NCBI RefSeq assembly: GCF_042664795.1
Contig: NZ_JBHTBN010000003.1
Span: forward strand, 319,246-383,245
Length of the DNA stretch: 64,000 bases
From: Jejudonia soesokkakensis
Lineage (GTDB): Bacteria > Bacteroidota > Bacteroidia > Flavobacteriales > Flavobacteriaceae
Direction of reading: 5' to 3'
Every line of letters starts with the position of its first letter. The first letter of the stretch is position 1. Under the pieces are notes generated by a model. It saw only the letters and a list, made by a program, of their open reading frames with translations, made no database searches and was not told the origin of the DNA. The translations under genes were made by a program, and so were the position numbers. Below are positions 26,899-35,892 of this stretch, piece after piece.

Positions 26899-27266
26899 TC
26901 TTTAACTACTCCAAATTTATCGGGATTGTTAATCATATAATTTAACAATCTGCCAACTTCTTCACTTTTATTTATTAATTCTATTTTTTGTTCTTCTGTT
27001 ATATATTCACAAGCTTCGGCAAATTCTATCCAAGTTTGTGTTTCTAAATTTTCCGAGTCGCTATCAGTTAATTTACTTTGATAGTGCTTCGGATATTTAC
27101 GTTTTCCGTAACTCTCTGCAATTGCTGATGAAACAGCTCGCGACGATCTCCTTATTTGACTTGTCAAAGCAAATACTTCTTCTTTAGGAAAACCTTTTGA
27201 GATTTCAAGAATTTCCATTGCTAGCGAAAATGATTTTTTATAAGCTAGTAAATCCTGAAACTTCAT
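26895..27266 (-). CDS. four-helix-bundle protein, S23/IVP family
   Basis: 123 aa, helical, cytoplasmic. Recognisable family pattern: MKFQDLLAYKKSFSLAMEI, FPKEEVFALTSQIRRSSRA, SSAIAESYGKRKYPKHY and a C-terminal INKSEEVGRLLNYMI helix. The family is known from intervening sequences in 23S rRNA genes and as free-standing Bacteroidota genes; its biochemical role is unclear. Here it sits between nqrD and nqrE in operon orientation, framed by inverted heptamer arrays, with its TGA inside one of them. It looks like a mobile cassette rather than part of Nqr (inference). Confidence 0.85.
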   Translation of the reverse strand: MKFQDLLAYKKSFSLAMEILEISKGFPKEEVFALTSQIRRSSRAVSSAIAESYGKRKYPKHYQSKLTDSDSENLETQTWIEFAEACEYITEEQKIELINKSEEVGRLLNYMINNPDKFGVVKD

Positions 27267-27292
27267 ATATCAATATTTCAAATAATCAATTA

Positions 27293-27348
27293 CTGATTAC
27301 TGCGTACTAATTACTGATTACTGCGTACTAATTACTGAGTACTGACTA
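27293..27348. repeat. heptamer repeat array, nqrD-side end of cassette
   Basis: Eight exact 7-bp units on the + strand: CTGATTA, CTGCGTA, CTAATTA (this trio twice), then CTGAGTA and CTGACTA. The final CTA is the complement of the nqrD stop codon TAG. Units are the reverse complement type of those at 26870-26898. Confidence 0.85.
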
Positions 27349-27993
27349 GTTTTCTTCTATTAGTTCTTTATTACGACTACGTTGCACCCAAATGATAATC
27401 CCTACTACGATTAATGCCATAGGAGGTAAAACCATAAATCCGTTGTTTTCATATCCATATGCGTACAAACCTGTTTTTGTCACAGGATCACCCAGGACTT
27501 GAAATCCGAATAAGGTCCCACTTCCCAACAATTCACGGAAAAATCCAACAATGATTAGAATGACTCCATATCCAAAAGCATTTCCAATTCCGTCAAGGAA
27601 AGAACGCCATGGACCATTCCCCAAAGCAAATGCTTCAAAACGCCCCATAATAATACAGTTGGTAATAATTAAACCAATGAATACTGAAAGTTCCTTGCTC
27701 AATTCGTAAGCAAAAGCTTTTAGCACCTGATCTACAATAATTACCAAAGTTGCAACAACAATAAGTTGTACGATAATTCTAATTTTTGAAGGAATGACAT
27801 TTCTCATTAAAGAGATTACAACATTCCCAACGCCTAATACAAACACTACAGAGATTGCCATTACGATCGACGGCTTTAACTGTGCTGTGATCGCAAGTGC
27901 AGAACAAATACCCAATACTTGAATCGTAATCGGGTTATCGTCTGTTAACGGATCGATAATTAATTTTGTATCCTTTTTTGAAAGTAATCCCAT
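27346..27993 (-). CDS. nqrD: Na+-NQR subunit D
   Basis: 215-aa, six-helix membrane subunit paired with NqrE. Conserved segments LGICSALAITAQLKPS (Cys near residue 29) and FIGLIITNCIIMGRFEAFA (Cys near residue 112) carry the cysteines of the intramembrane Fe site. 3 bp after nqrC. Its TAG stop is the first three bases of the downstream heptamer array, so the C-terminus may have been set by the cassette insertion. Confidence 0.94.
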   Translation of the reverse strand: MGLLSKKDTKLIIDPLTDDNPITIQVLGICSALAITAQLKPSIVMAISVVFVLGVGNVVISLMRNVIPSKIRIIVQLIVVATLVIIVDQVLKAFAYELSKELSVFIGLIITNCIIMGRFEAFALGNGPWRSFLDGIGNAFGYGVILIIVGFFRELLGSGTLFGFQVLGDPVTKTGLYAYGYENNGFMVLPPMALIVVGIIIWVQRSRNKELIEEN

Positions 27994-27996
27994 TGC

Positions 27997-28749
27997 TTAG
28001 TTGTTTAATGTTTTAAAGTAGGGTACATACAGCCTGATATCTTTTTTTAACATCGCTGCCACTCCGTCTCCGGTAATAGTTGCACCTGCTAGTGCATCTA
28101 CTTCATTATCTGTTTTGTCATTATTTACAGGATCATTATTTCCTTTTGCTACTTCAATGCCTTTAAAAGCATCTCCATCTAAAAACTTCTCACCTGTAAA
28201 GTCATCCATAAAATACCGTTGTTTTATTTCAGCACCAAGTCCAGGAGTTTCACCTTTATGATCAAAATAGACTCCTTGTACGGTCATTGATTTATCCACT
28301 GCAACAAAGCCCCAGATAGCATCCCAAAGTCCTTTTCCTCGTACTGGCATGACATACACTTCTTTTCCATCCTTCTCGCCAATAAAAAGAGGTAACTTTC
28401 TGTTATATCCATCTTTTTTCGCTTTGGTTTCTTCTTTTTTAATATCAATTAGATAGGCAAGACTGTCTTCAACAGGTTCCTGTCCTTGTTGTAGTACCAA
28501 TTGTTTTTTTATGTAAGTATCAAATTGAGATTGAACCTTATCTGTAGAAACAAACGTGACATCACCAGGACCTTCATTTTCATTGACGCCCATTGCATAC
28601 AGAATGTTCTGTTGCTTTTCAAACTTTTCATTTTCCTTAATCATTGGTTTAAGTCCGCTAGAGAAGCCTGCCAACAGGGAACCTACCACCACTACCATGA
28701 TTACGGCAAATATGATTGTATACGTATTTTTATCTGTGTTAATTGCCAT
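27997..28749 (-). CDS. nqrC: Na+-NQR subunit C (covalent FMN)
   Basis: 250 aa with one N-terminal membrane helix (TIIFAVIMVVVVGSLLAGF) and a periplasmic FMN-binding domain. The flavinylation motif reads DALAGATITGDG with T224 as the expected FMN-bearing Thr; the usual Ser before Gly is Ala. The segment GLWDAIWGFVAV is typical. It is a substrate for ApbE (gene at 16118-17128). Two bases separate it from nqrB. Confidence 0.94.
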   Translation of the reverse strand: MAINTDKNTYTIIFAVIMVVVVGSLLAGFSSGLKPMIKENEKFEKQQNILYAMGVNENEGPGDVTFVSTDKVQSQFDTYIKKQLVLQQGQEPVEDSLAYLIDIKKEETKAKKDGYNRKLPLFIGEKDGKEVYVMPVRGKGLWDAIWGFVAVDKSMTVQGVYFDHKGETPGLGAEIKQRYFMDDFTGEKFLDGDAFKGIEVAKGNNDPVNNDKTDNEVDALAGATITGDGVAAMLKKDIRLYVPYFKTLNN

Positions 28750-28751
28750 AA

Positions 28752-29969
28752 TTAAGCCGTTTTAACTTTTAAACGTTTTGCTCTTTTCTTTATATTACCT
28801 TCAAGTACATAGTGATCTATGGTCGGAGCAAACACATTCATTAATAATATTGCCAAGAAAACTCCTTCTGGATATGCAGGGTTGAATACTCGAATTAATA
28901 TTGAGATAAAACCAATTAAAAATCCATAGATCCATTTACCTTTATTGGTCTGCGATGCCGTAACAGGATCTGTAGCCATATAAACGGCTCCAAAGAGTAT
29001 ACTTCCTATAATTAAATGTTGCCAGAAAGGAACAGTCATTAATCCGTAAAACTTAGAGCTTTCTCCAATCCAGCCCATTTCAACTACTCCGTTAAAGATT
29101 AGTCCCATTGCGAGTGCTCCAATAAGGGTGCTAAAAATAATTCGCCAACTTCCAACCTTAGAGAAAATTAGTATTAGTGCTCCTATTATAATTAGCAACT
29201 TAGACGTTTCACCTACAGATCCTGGTATAAAACCCCAGAACATATCCCAATAATTATAGACTACATCTTGTCCTTGGGCATAGCTTCCTAAGATCGTTTC
29301 TCCAGAGATAGCATCTACATTTGCTCCGGCAGCAATTTCTTTTTGTCTTTCAACCGCACCGTGTACCCATACTTTATCTCCAGACATCCACGTTGGATAA
29401 GCGAAGAATAAAAAGGCACGTATTGTTAATGCAGGGTTTAGAATATTCATTCCAGTTCCTCCAAACACTTCTTTTCCAATTACTACTCCAAAGATTACAG
29501 CAACTGCCAACATCCATAGTGGGATATCAATAGGCACAATCAAAGGCACTAACATTCCGGTAACTAAGTATCCTTCTTCAACTTCATGTCCTTTAATGAT
29601 AGCAAAAATAAATTCGACCACAAGTCCTACACCATACGAAACAATTACCAATGGCAGTACGGTCCAGCATCCCATGATAAAATTATCCCAGGTAAAGAAA
29701 TTAGCTAGAGGAGCCAGTCGTAATGTTTCATCAAGTGCTGAGTAATGCTGATATCCAGCGTTAAATATTCCGAAGAGCAAACAAGGAACCAACGCCATGA
29801 TGACGGTATTCATCGTTCTTTTTAAATCATCTGCTGCACGAACATGAGCTCCACTGTGTGTGGTCTCATTTGGGAGGTACAAGAATGTGTGCAATGCATT
29901 AAAAGCAGGCGCCATCTTAGTACCCTCGTACTTCATCTTAAGCGTATGTAATTTTTGTTTTAAACCCAT
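28752..29969 (-). CDS. nqrB: Na+-NQR subunit B (covalent FMN, riboflavin)
   Basis: 405-aa polytopic subunit that carries covalent FMN and most of the Na+ channel. Typical segments: GTKMAPAFNALHTFLYLP at the N-terminus, FGGTGMNILNPALTIRAFLF in the core and MATDPVTASQTNKGKW near the C-terminus. The FMN site reads DAISGETILGS; the acceptor Thr (T225) is present, but the usual Ala of SGAT is Glu. 34 bp downstream of nqrA. Confidence 0.95.
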   Translation of the reverse strand: MGLKQKLHTLKMKYEGTKMAPAFNALHTFLYLPNETTHSGAHVRAADDLKRTMNTVIMALVPCLLFGIFNAGYQHYSALDETLRLAPLANFFTWDNFIMGCWTVLPLVIVSYGVGLVVEFIFAIIKGHEVEEGYLVTGMLVPLIVPIDIPLWMLAVAVIFGVVIGKEVFGGTGMNILNPALTIRAFLFFAYPTWMSGDKVWVHGAVERQKEIAAGANVDAISGETILGSYAQGQDVVYNYWDMFWGFIPGSVGETSKLLIIIGALILIFSKVGSWRIIFSTLIGALAMGLIFNGVVEMGWIGESSKFYGLMTVPFWQHLIIGSILFGAVYMATDPVTASQTNKGKWIYGFLIGFISILIRVFNPAYPEGVFLAILLMNVFAPTIDHYVLEGNIKKRAKRLKVKTA

Positions 29970-30003
29970 TTACTTAGTATTTTTCATTTTTCAAAATGAA
30001 TAA

Positions 30004-31356
30004 TTATCCAATTTCTTTATACATTAAATCCAGTCCATTTCTAATGATCTGTTGATGTGGTTGTTTTGACACACAGATAAATTCTGTCAAAGCAAAATCT
30101 TCTGGCGCAACTTCATACATTCCTAAGGCTTCCATCGCATCAAGGTCTTGAACCATACATGCTTTTAAAATCTGAAGCGGATAAATATCTAGTGGAAACA
30201 CCTCTTCATAATTTCCTGTCACTACAAAAGCACGGTGCTCTCCGTTTGTATTAGTGTCCAGTTCAAATTTTTTCTTCGGAAACATCCACGAAAAAGTTAA
30301 TGCTCTGGAAGTTGAGATTTTATTAAAAACAGGTTTGTTCCACCCAAAGAATTCATAATCGTCTCCTTCAGGAATTACGGTTACAGTATTGTTGTAGTAT
30401 CCTAAATGTTCTTTTGGAGAGATCGCTTTTCCAGTTAAAACATCCCCGCTTATCACACGAACATTTTCTTCATCCAAACCAGAATCGTATACAAATGTTG
30501 CCACCTCTGCGCCTATTTTAGTACGATAGTATTTTGGTGTTTTTACCGAAGAACCTGCAAGTGCTACAATTCTTTCAGCATTAAATTTTCCAGTTAAGAA
30601 AAGTTCTCCAATAATTACTAAGTCCTGAGCAGCTACTGTCCATACAGTTTCGCCTTTATTTATAGGATCTATTTTATTGATCTGAGTTCCAACATTTCCT
30701 GCAGGATGCAAGTTATTCGCTTTATGAATCACAACATCATTCATAGTTGCCAACGGTGAAGCGCCTTCATTCCCAATAGTGATATGCACAGCGCCTTCAG
30801 TTAGTTTGCTCAAAGCTGTTACCGCAACCTGTAACTCTTTTTCTTTTCCTTTTAACGTAAAATCTAGATCTGCAGAAAGTGGTGCTGTATTTACTCCTGA
30901 AATGAATATAGCCTTTGGCATTATATCCGGATTTGCAATTACATCGTACGGACGTTGTTTAACGAATGGCCAACATCCAGAAACTAACAGATGATTTTTT
31001 ACGTCTTCGGCCTGCATTGAATCTGGATTTTTAATTCCGAAGTCATTATAGGCATCTTGCGTTTCAGCTTCGATAGTAATCTTAGTGATCACTCTTCTTG
31101 CTCCTCGCTCTATTTCGGTTAAGGTACCACTCACGGGAGAAACAAACTTTATCGCTTCATTATCTTTACTGTAAAAAACAGTATCACCAGCCTGCAGTTT
31201 TCCCCCTTCCTTTACCACCATTTTTGGCGTAATTAAGTGAAAATCTGAAGTTCTAAATGCAAATGTGCGCGAACGCGGTGCGTTGGAAAGTGTTTTATCC
31301 GCTTCGCCTTTAAGGCGAATGGTAAGACCTTTTTTAATCTTAATGTCTTTGGACAT
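30004..31356 (-). CDS. nqrA: Na+-NQR subunit A
   Basis: 450-aa peripheral cytoplasmic subunit of the sodium-translocating NADH:quinone reductase. Recognisable by the N-terminal IKKGLTIRLKGEADK, the lipoyl-like KEGGKLQAGDTVFYSKDNE hairpin, GCWPFVKQRPYD and the central SGVNTAPLSAD segment. First gene of the operon nqrA-B-C-D-(S23)-E-F; a good promoter lies 65 bp upstream. Confidence 0.95.
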   Translation of the reverse strand: MSKDIKIKKGLTIRLKGEADKTLSNAPRSRTFAFRTSDFHLITPKMVVKEGGKLQAGDTVFYSKDNEAIKFVSPVSGTLTEIERGARRVITKITIEAETQDAYNDFGIKNPDSMQAEDVKNHLLVSGCWPFVKQRPYDVIANPDIMPKAIFISGVNTAPLSADLDFTLKGKEKELQVAVTALSKLTEGAVHITIGNEGASPLATMNDVVIHKANNLHPAGNVGTQINKIDPINKGETVWTVAAQDLVIIGELFLTGKFNAERIVALAGSSVKTPKYYRTKIGAEVATFVYDSGLDEENVRVISGDVLTGKAISPKEHLGYYNNTVTVIPEGDDYEFFGWNKPVFNKISTSRALTFSWMFPKKKFELDTNTNGEHRAFVVTGNYEEVFPLDIYPLQILKACMVQDLDAMEALGMYEVAPEDFALTEFICVSKQPHQQIIRNGLDLMYKEIG

Positions 31357-31420
31357 AGGATACTTGTGTTAAAATTGTCTTTTATTCACTTAAAAAAAGT
31401 GAGTCTTATTAAAAGGTTTG

Positions 31421-31451
31421 CAAATTTATAAAATAGGAAGCCATCTTACAA
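31421..31451 (-). promoter_or_regulatory. promoter of the nqr operon
   Basis: On the minus strand TTG (31451-31449), a 20-bp spacer and TAAATTTG (31428-31421) match the Bacteroidota promoter pattern exactly. The predicted leader is about 60 nt to the nqrA ATG. Confidence 0.62.
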
Positions 31452-31547
31452 TGAATTGCACTATTTTATTCCAAAAAAAACTTGATGATCTTGAACACAA
31501 TTTTAAGGCACAAATTTTGTTTATCTTTAGCCACATAATTTTAGTCC

Positions 31548-32801
31548 ATGCGTACACCTTTATTTCTTTCTGTTTTTCTACTTTGTTTCGCCTTTTCTAA
31601 TGTCGCCCAAGTAACAGAAATTGTTGAACCCAATTATATAAGAACTATACAATTTTCGGGCACTACAGCTCAAAGTCAGTTGCCAATTATACGACTTGGT
31701 GACAGATTACAGCTTTCATTTGATGCGCTTAATGGTGAAGAAGCCGATTTTTATTACACGATCACACATCATAATTTTGACTGGACACCGAGTGATCTTT
31801 CAAAGGGAGAATATTTGGATGGATTTGATGATGTTCGGATTGAAACCTATGAAAATTCATTAAATACGCTTCAAATTTTTTCAAATTATACCCTTACTAT
31901 TCCTAACAGAGAAACTAGAGCTATAGAAAAAAGTGGAAACTACCTCATCACTATTTTTGATGACGATGGATACCCTGTGTTTTCTAGAAAATTTATGATC
32001 ATTGAAAGTGTAGCTACGGTGGGTGTTGAAATTAAACGCAGTAGAGACTTAAAATACATTGATGAAAAACAAGTGGTGCAGTTCTCCATTAACTCTCCAA
32101 CAGAGTTATTGATCAATCCTAAACAAACGGTCAAGACGTTGGTCATGCAAAACAGCAACTTTAAAACAGCAATTACAGATTTAAAACCTCAATATACGAT
32201 TGGAAGTGAATTGATTTACAGATATGATCAGGAAGCTGCTTTCTGGGGAGGTAATGAATATTTGTTTTTTGACAATAAAGACATTCGAGGTGCAAATAAC
32301 AGCATCCGTTCGGTAGCACTAAATGAGCTATATGAAAATTTTCTTTTTACAGATGGAGTTCGTGCGAACAGGCCCTATACCTACAATCCAGATATTAACG
32401 GAAATTTTGTTGTGCGCAATATTGACGCCAGAGATCAAAGTATTGAGGCAGAGTATGCAAAAATTCATTTTAATCTCATTTATCCGTATGAACTGGGAGA
32501 TAACGAATTACATATCTACGGAAACTTTAATAACTGGACCATTGATGGTTCAACCTATTTAGAGTATAATACTGAAAGCGATACCTACCAAAATACACGT
32601 CTTTTTAAGCAAGGATTTTACAACTATAAATATGTATTGGTGACTCCAGATGGTAAAATCGATCCAGGGGCTATTAGCGGGAATTATTGGGAAACCGAGA
32701 ATGAATATACCGTTCTTGTTTATTACCGTGCTTTAGGTGCTCGTTTTGACAGAATTATTGGTTTTGGAATGGCAAATTCTACAAATATTACCAATCAATA
32801 A
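31548..32801 (+). CDS. type IX secretion system plug protein (DUF5103)
   Basis: 417 aa with signal peptide MRTPLFLSVFLLCFAFSNVA. The mature part begins EPNYIRTIQFSG and is β-rich throughout, with the C-terminal YGNFNNWTIDG / MANSTNITNQ segments of the DUF5103 family. In the T9SS this protein seals the SprA/Sov translocon pore from the periplasmic side. A TATCTTTAG box lies ~20 bp before the ATG. Family call from recalled motifs; strong but not searched. Confidence 0.83.
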   Translation: MRTPLFLSVFLLCFAFSNVAQVTEIVEPNYIRTIQFSGTTAQSQLPIIRLGDRLQLSFDALNGEEADFYYTITHHNFDWTPSDLSKGEYLDGFDDVRIETYENSLNTLQIFSNYTLTIPNRETRAIEKSGNYLITIFDDDGYPVFSRKFMIIESVATVGVEIKRSRDLKYIDEKQVVQFSINSPTELLINPKQTVKTLVMQNSNFKTAITDLKPQYTIGSELIYRYDQEAAFWGGNEYLFFDNKDIRGANNSIRSVALNELYENFLFTDGVRANRPYTYNPDINGNFVVRNIDARDQSIEAEYAKIHFNLIYPYELGDNELHIYGNFNNWTIDGSTYLEYNTESDTYQNTRLFKQGFYNYKYVLVTPDGKIDPGAISGNYWETENEYTVLVYYRALGARFDRIIGFGMANSTNITNQ

Positions 32802-32857
32802 GTATTTCTACTGTAAGTTTGCAGTTCTAAATTCTTCTAAGAAATTAAAACCTAAAC

Positions 32858-34246
32858 ATGCAAAAAGATCTTCAACTCTTTACTTCTTTAGCTGAAAAAT
32901 TACTTACCGCAGAAAATAATGATCCTGTAGTTGACCCCATACCTACTTCAGAATTGTATGAACAATTAGATCTTACACTCTCTGAAGAACCTGCCACCGA
33001 TACCTACTTTGAGGAAACTTTAGAAAAACTGGTTTTAAACACTCCAAGAACGGCTACTAAGTTATTTTTTAATCAGTTATTTGGAGGACGACATCCTAAA
33101 GCTACTTTAGGAGATTTACTTGCTGTGATGCTTAATAATAGTATGTATACGTACAAAGTTGCAGGACCTCAAGTAGGTGTTGAAAAAGAAATTCTGCATA
33201 AAATCTGTGATCGTATTGGCTACGGAAACGATAGCGATGGCACTTTTGCTCCAGGAGGCTCTATGAGTAACTTTATGGCGATGCTCATGGCTCGTGATGC
33301 GCATGCAAAGGCAATTCCAACTGAAGGAGTTACCAAAAAAATGACTGTTTATACTTCGATCGAATCTCACTATTCCATTCCAAAAAATGCAGCGTTTATG
33401 GGCATTGGCCGTGAACAGGTTCGATACATTGACACCAATGCGGTAGGTGAAATGGTTCCCGAAAAACTTTCAGCACAAATAACCAAAGATATTGCTGAAG
33501 GTTTTGCACCTTTCTTTGTCAACGCAACTGCGGGCACAACCGTTTTGGGAGCATTTGATCCTATTAAACCTATTTCAGAAATTTGTAAAAAATACAATCT
33601 TTGGCTTCACCTTGACGGTGCGTATTGTGGTGGTGTGATTTTTAGTTCAAAGTATACGCATTTGGTAAAAGACATCGAGCTTACAGACTCATTTAGTGTC
33701 AATGCACATAAAATGCTGGGCACTCCCCTTTCATGTTCTATTATTGTTACTCAACATAAAAAACACCTGTATGATTCGTTTAGCAATGATGCGGCCTATC
33801 TATACCAGACAGACGGCGATGACTACAACTTAGGTAAAACCTCTTTGCAATGTGGACGAAGAAACGATGCCCTTAAGTTTTGGACACTTTGGAAATCTGT
33901 AGGTAGTAAAGGGCTTGAAAAAATGGTGGACAATCAGTTTTATTTGGCAGATGTCGCAAGAAAATACATTTCCAACCATCCAGACTATACCCTTTATAGC
34001 TTTGATGACTCCATTTCGATTTGCTTTAATTACAAAAATATTCCTGCACAACGCCTTTGCACGGCACTTTACCAAAGTGGCGAATTGATGGTAGGCTTCG
34101 GAACTTTCAGAAATCAAGAGTTTGTAAGATTAGTGACTATTAATTCAGGCAATGAAAAAAAGGACATTTTACACTTTTTCAAAATCCTAGAAACATTTGT
34201 GGAAGCCCACCCAAGTCTAGTACAATCTGAGGTCTTTCAGCAGTAA
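32858..34246 (+). CDS. group II PLP-dependent amino-acid decarboxylase
   Basis: 462 aa, cytoplasmic. PLP-binding Lys in FSVNAHKMLGTPLSCS (~residue 288), the cofactor Asp in LHLDGAYCGGVIFS, and a TAGTTVLGAFDPI substrate-site segment identify the glutamate / cysteine-sulfinate / diaminobutyrate decarboxylase family. Which amino acid is used cannot be decided by eye. Stands alone between the T9SS plug and the DUF3667 gene. Confidence 0.87.
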   Translation: MQKDLQLFTSLAEKLLTAENNDPVVDPIPTSELYEQLDLTLSEEPATDTYFEETLEKLVLNTPRTATKLFFNQLFGGRHPKATLGDLLAVMLNNSMYTYKVAGPQVGVEKEILHKICDRIGYGNDSDGTFAPGGSMSNFMAMLMARDAHAKAIPTEGVTKKMTVYTSIESHYSIPKNAAFMGIGREQVRYIDTNAVGEMVPEKLSAQITKDIAEGFAPFFVNATAGTTVLGAFDPIKPISEICKKYNLWLHLDGAYCGGVIFSSKYTHLVKDIELTDSFSVNAHKMLGTPLSCSIIVTQHKKHLYDSFSNDAAYLYQTDGDDYNLGKTSLQCGRRNDALKFWTLWKSVGSKGLEKMVDNQFYLADVARKYISNHPDYTLYSFDDSISICFNYKNIPAQRLCTALYQSGELMVGFGTFRNQEFVRLVTINSGNEKKDILHFFKILETFVEAHPSLVQSEVFQQ

Positions 34247-34292
34247 AAATTACTTTCGGCTTTTATTTTAAAAAACATTTTATCTTTACGGT

Positions 34293-35504
34293 ATGAGTAA
34301 GAAAAAACTCGCTGTAAAGAACAAAACAGTTTCAGAAAACAGCAGAAGGCATTTTAAATATCGTAGCAATGAGTGTCTCAACTGTGGGCAACCTTTGGAT
34401 TTAAGCGATGTATATTGTCCTTATTGTTCTCAATTGAACAGTACAAAAAGTCTTTCACTTAAAGATTTTATCACCGAATTCTTTAGCAGTTTGGTGAGTT
34501 ATGATTCCCGTTTGCGCTATACAATATCCGATCTTTTATTTCGGCCAGGCACTATTACTAAAAATTATATCAACGGTCAGCGGTTACGATATACCAACCC
34601 ATTTCGGTTCTTTTTAAGTGTTTCGATTATTTACTTTCTTCTTTTTAGTATTATCAATTTTTTTGATCCAGCATACAATGCTCCTTTCTTAGATTTTGGA
34701 AGCGGTATGGAAGAAGGCTTCAACAACTCTAACAATAATAAAGATATACTAGTAGTTGACTCGTTAAAGCAACTAAATCAAATTAAGAAGGATACTGTAA
34801 GCAAACAGCAACAATTTAGCAGCCGAAAAGATTCTATTTCAAAATCTAAAGATCAAAATTCTGGAGGCTACTGGATTGTTAATGGTGATACCATTTACAA
34901 TAAAAACGATAGCTATCCAGCAAGAATTGCCAAATTAGATAGTGTGGGAAGTGTACAAAGCCTTGCAATGAAATTTCAGATCTTTAGAGATTTTTATAAA
35001 GAAACTGAGATTAAAAACGCTTATAATGCCATGGATAGTCTTAAACTAGAAAAGACTCGAACCAATACTTGGCTTTATGAACGCAATAAGTCTTTTGACC
35101 GTATAGGTGACTCTCCACGGGAATTTATAAATTATCTATTTTCAAAAGTTCCTTTTTTCTTATTCTTTTTTGCTCCACTATTTGCGTTATTTTTCTGGTT
35201 GCTGTATGCTCGAAGAAAATTTACCTATATGGAACATTTGGTATTTATTTTTCATGTTTTTAGCTTTACTTTTTTAGCGCTTATTATTACATCGATACCT
35301 GATTGGATCTTTAAAACAGAAATTTTTAGTAGTATCCTATTCTTACTAATAGGCCCTATATATTTTTATATTGCGATGCGAAAATTTTATGAGCAATCTT
35401 ATATCAAAACTTTTATTAAATTTATCCTATTAAATGTTGTTTTCTTTTTTAGTTCATTTACAGCTGCTGTAGTTTTCTTTTTAATTTCGGCTGCGCTTTA
35501 TTAA
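34293..35504 (+). CDS. DUF3667-family membrane protein with zinc ribbon
   Basis: 403 aa. An N-terminal zinc ribbon (CLNCGQPL ... YCPYCSQ, residues ~28-50) leads into the DUF3667 signature YDSRLRYTISDLLFRPGTIT and YINGQRLRYTNPFRFFLS, then a first membrane helix. A long polar Asn/Ser/Lys-rich region (residues ~145-270) separates it from four C-terminal helices. Function unknown. The apaG start follows the stop by 1 bp, suggesting co-transcription. Confidence 0.82.
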   Translation: MSKKKLAVKNKTVSENSRRHFKYRSNECLNCGQPLDLSDVYCPYCSQLNSTKSLSLKDFITEFFSSLVSYDSRLRYTISDLLFRPGTITKNYINGQRLRYTNPFRFFLSVSIIYFLLFSIINFFDPAYNAPFLDFGSGMEEGFNNSNNNKDILVVDSLKQLNQIKKDTVSKQQQFSSRKDSISKSKDQNSGGYWIVNGDTIYNKNDSYPARIAKLDSVGSVQSLAMKFQIFRDFYKETEIKNAYNAMDSLKLEKTRTNTWLYERNKSFDRIGDSPREFINYLFSKVPFFLFFFAPLFALFFWLLYARRKFTYMEHLVFIFHVFSFTFLALIITSIPDWIFKTEIFSSILFLLIGPIYFYIAMRKFYEQSYIKTFIKFILLNVVFFFSSFTAAVVFFLISAALY

Positions 35505-35505
35505 T

Positions 35506-35892
35506 ATGGTACAACAAGTTACACAAGGCATAAAAATTTCGGTGATCACTTTGTTTGAAGGCACTTTCTACAAAAATCACAAGGTACACTATGCTTTTAA
35601 ATACACAATATCGATTGAGAATCAAAGCAAGGATGTCGTACAGCTTAAATCGAGAAAATGGAACATCAATGACGCTCTCAATACTACTGAAATTGTAGAA
35701 GGAGAAGGAGTTATTGGAAAAAAACCTGTCATCGAACCAGGAGAAACCCACAAATATAGTAGTGGGTGCCTATTAGTATCACCCATAGGAGCTATGAAAG
35801 GGTACTACACAATGATCAATTTTACTACCACCAAAGAATTTAAAGTTAAAATTCCTGTTTTTAAACTAGTTGCTCCTTTTGCAATGACGTAG
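35506..35892 (+). CDS. apaG: ApaG-domain protein
   Basis: 128 aa, single immunoglobulin-like ApaG domain. The signature GEGVIGKKPVIEPGETHKY and the SGCLLVSPIGAMKGYY segment are clear. ApaG has been linked to Co2+/Mg2+ resistance and possibly nucleotide-derivative binding; the role here is not known. Its last 32 bp overlap the 3' end of the convergent gene at 35861-36880. Confidence 0.9.
   Translation: MVQQVTQGIKISVITLFEGTFYKNHKVHYAFKYTISIENQSKDVVQLKSRKWNINDALNTTEIVEGEGVIGKKPVIEPGETHKYSSGCLLVSPIGAMKGYYTMINFTTTKEFKVKIPVFKLVAPFAMT

Noticed and set aside
26895..27266. part of a 23S rRNA intervening sequence
   Set aside because: The protein family fits, but there is no rRNA sequence around it; the neighbours are nqrD and nqrE.
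26870..27348. CRISPR-like short repeats
   Set aside because: The 7-bp units are contiguous, with no unique spacers and no cas genes; they are the ends of an inserted cassette.
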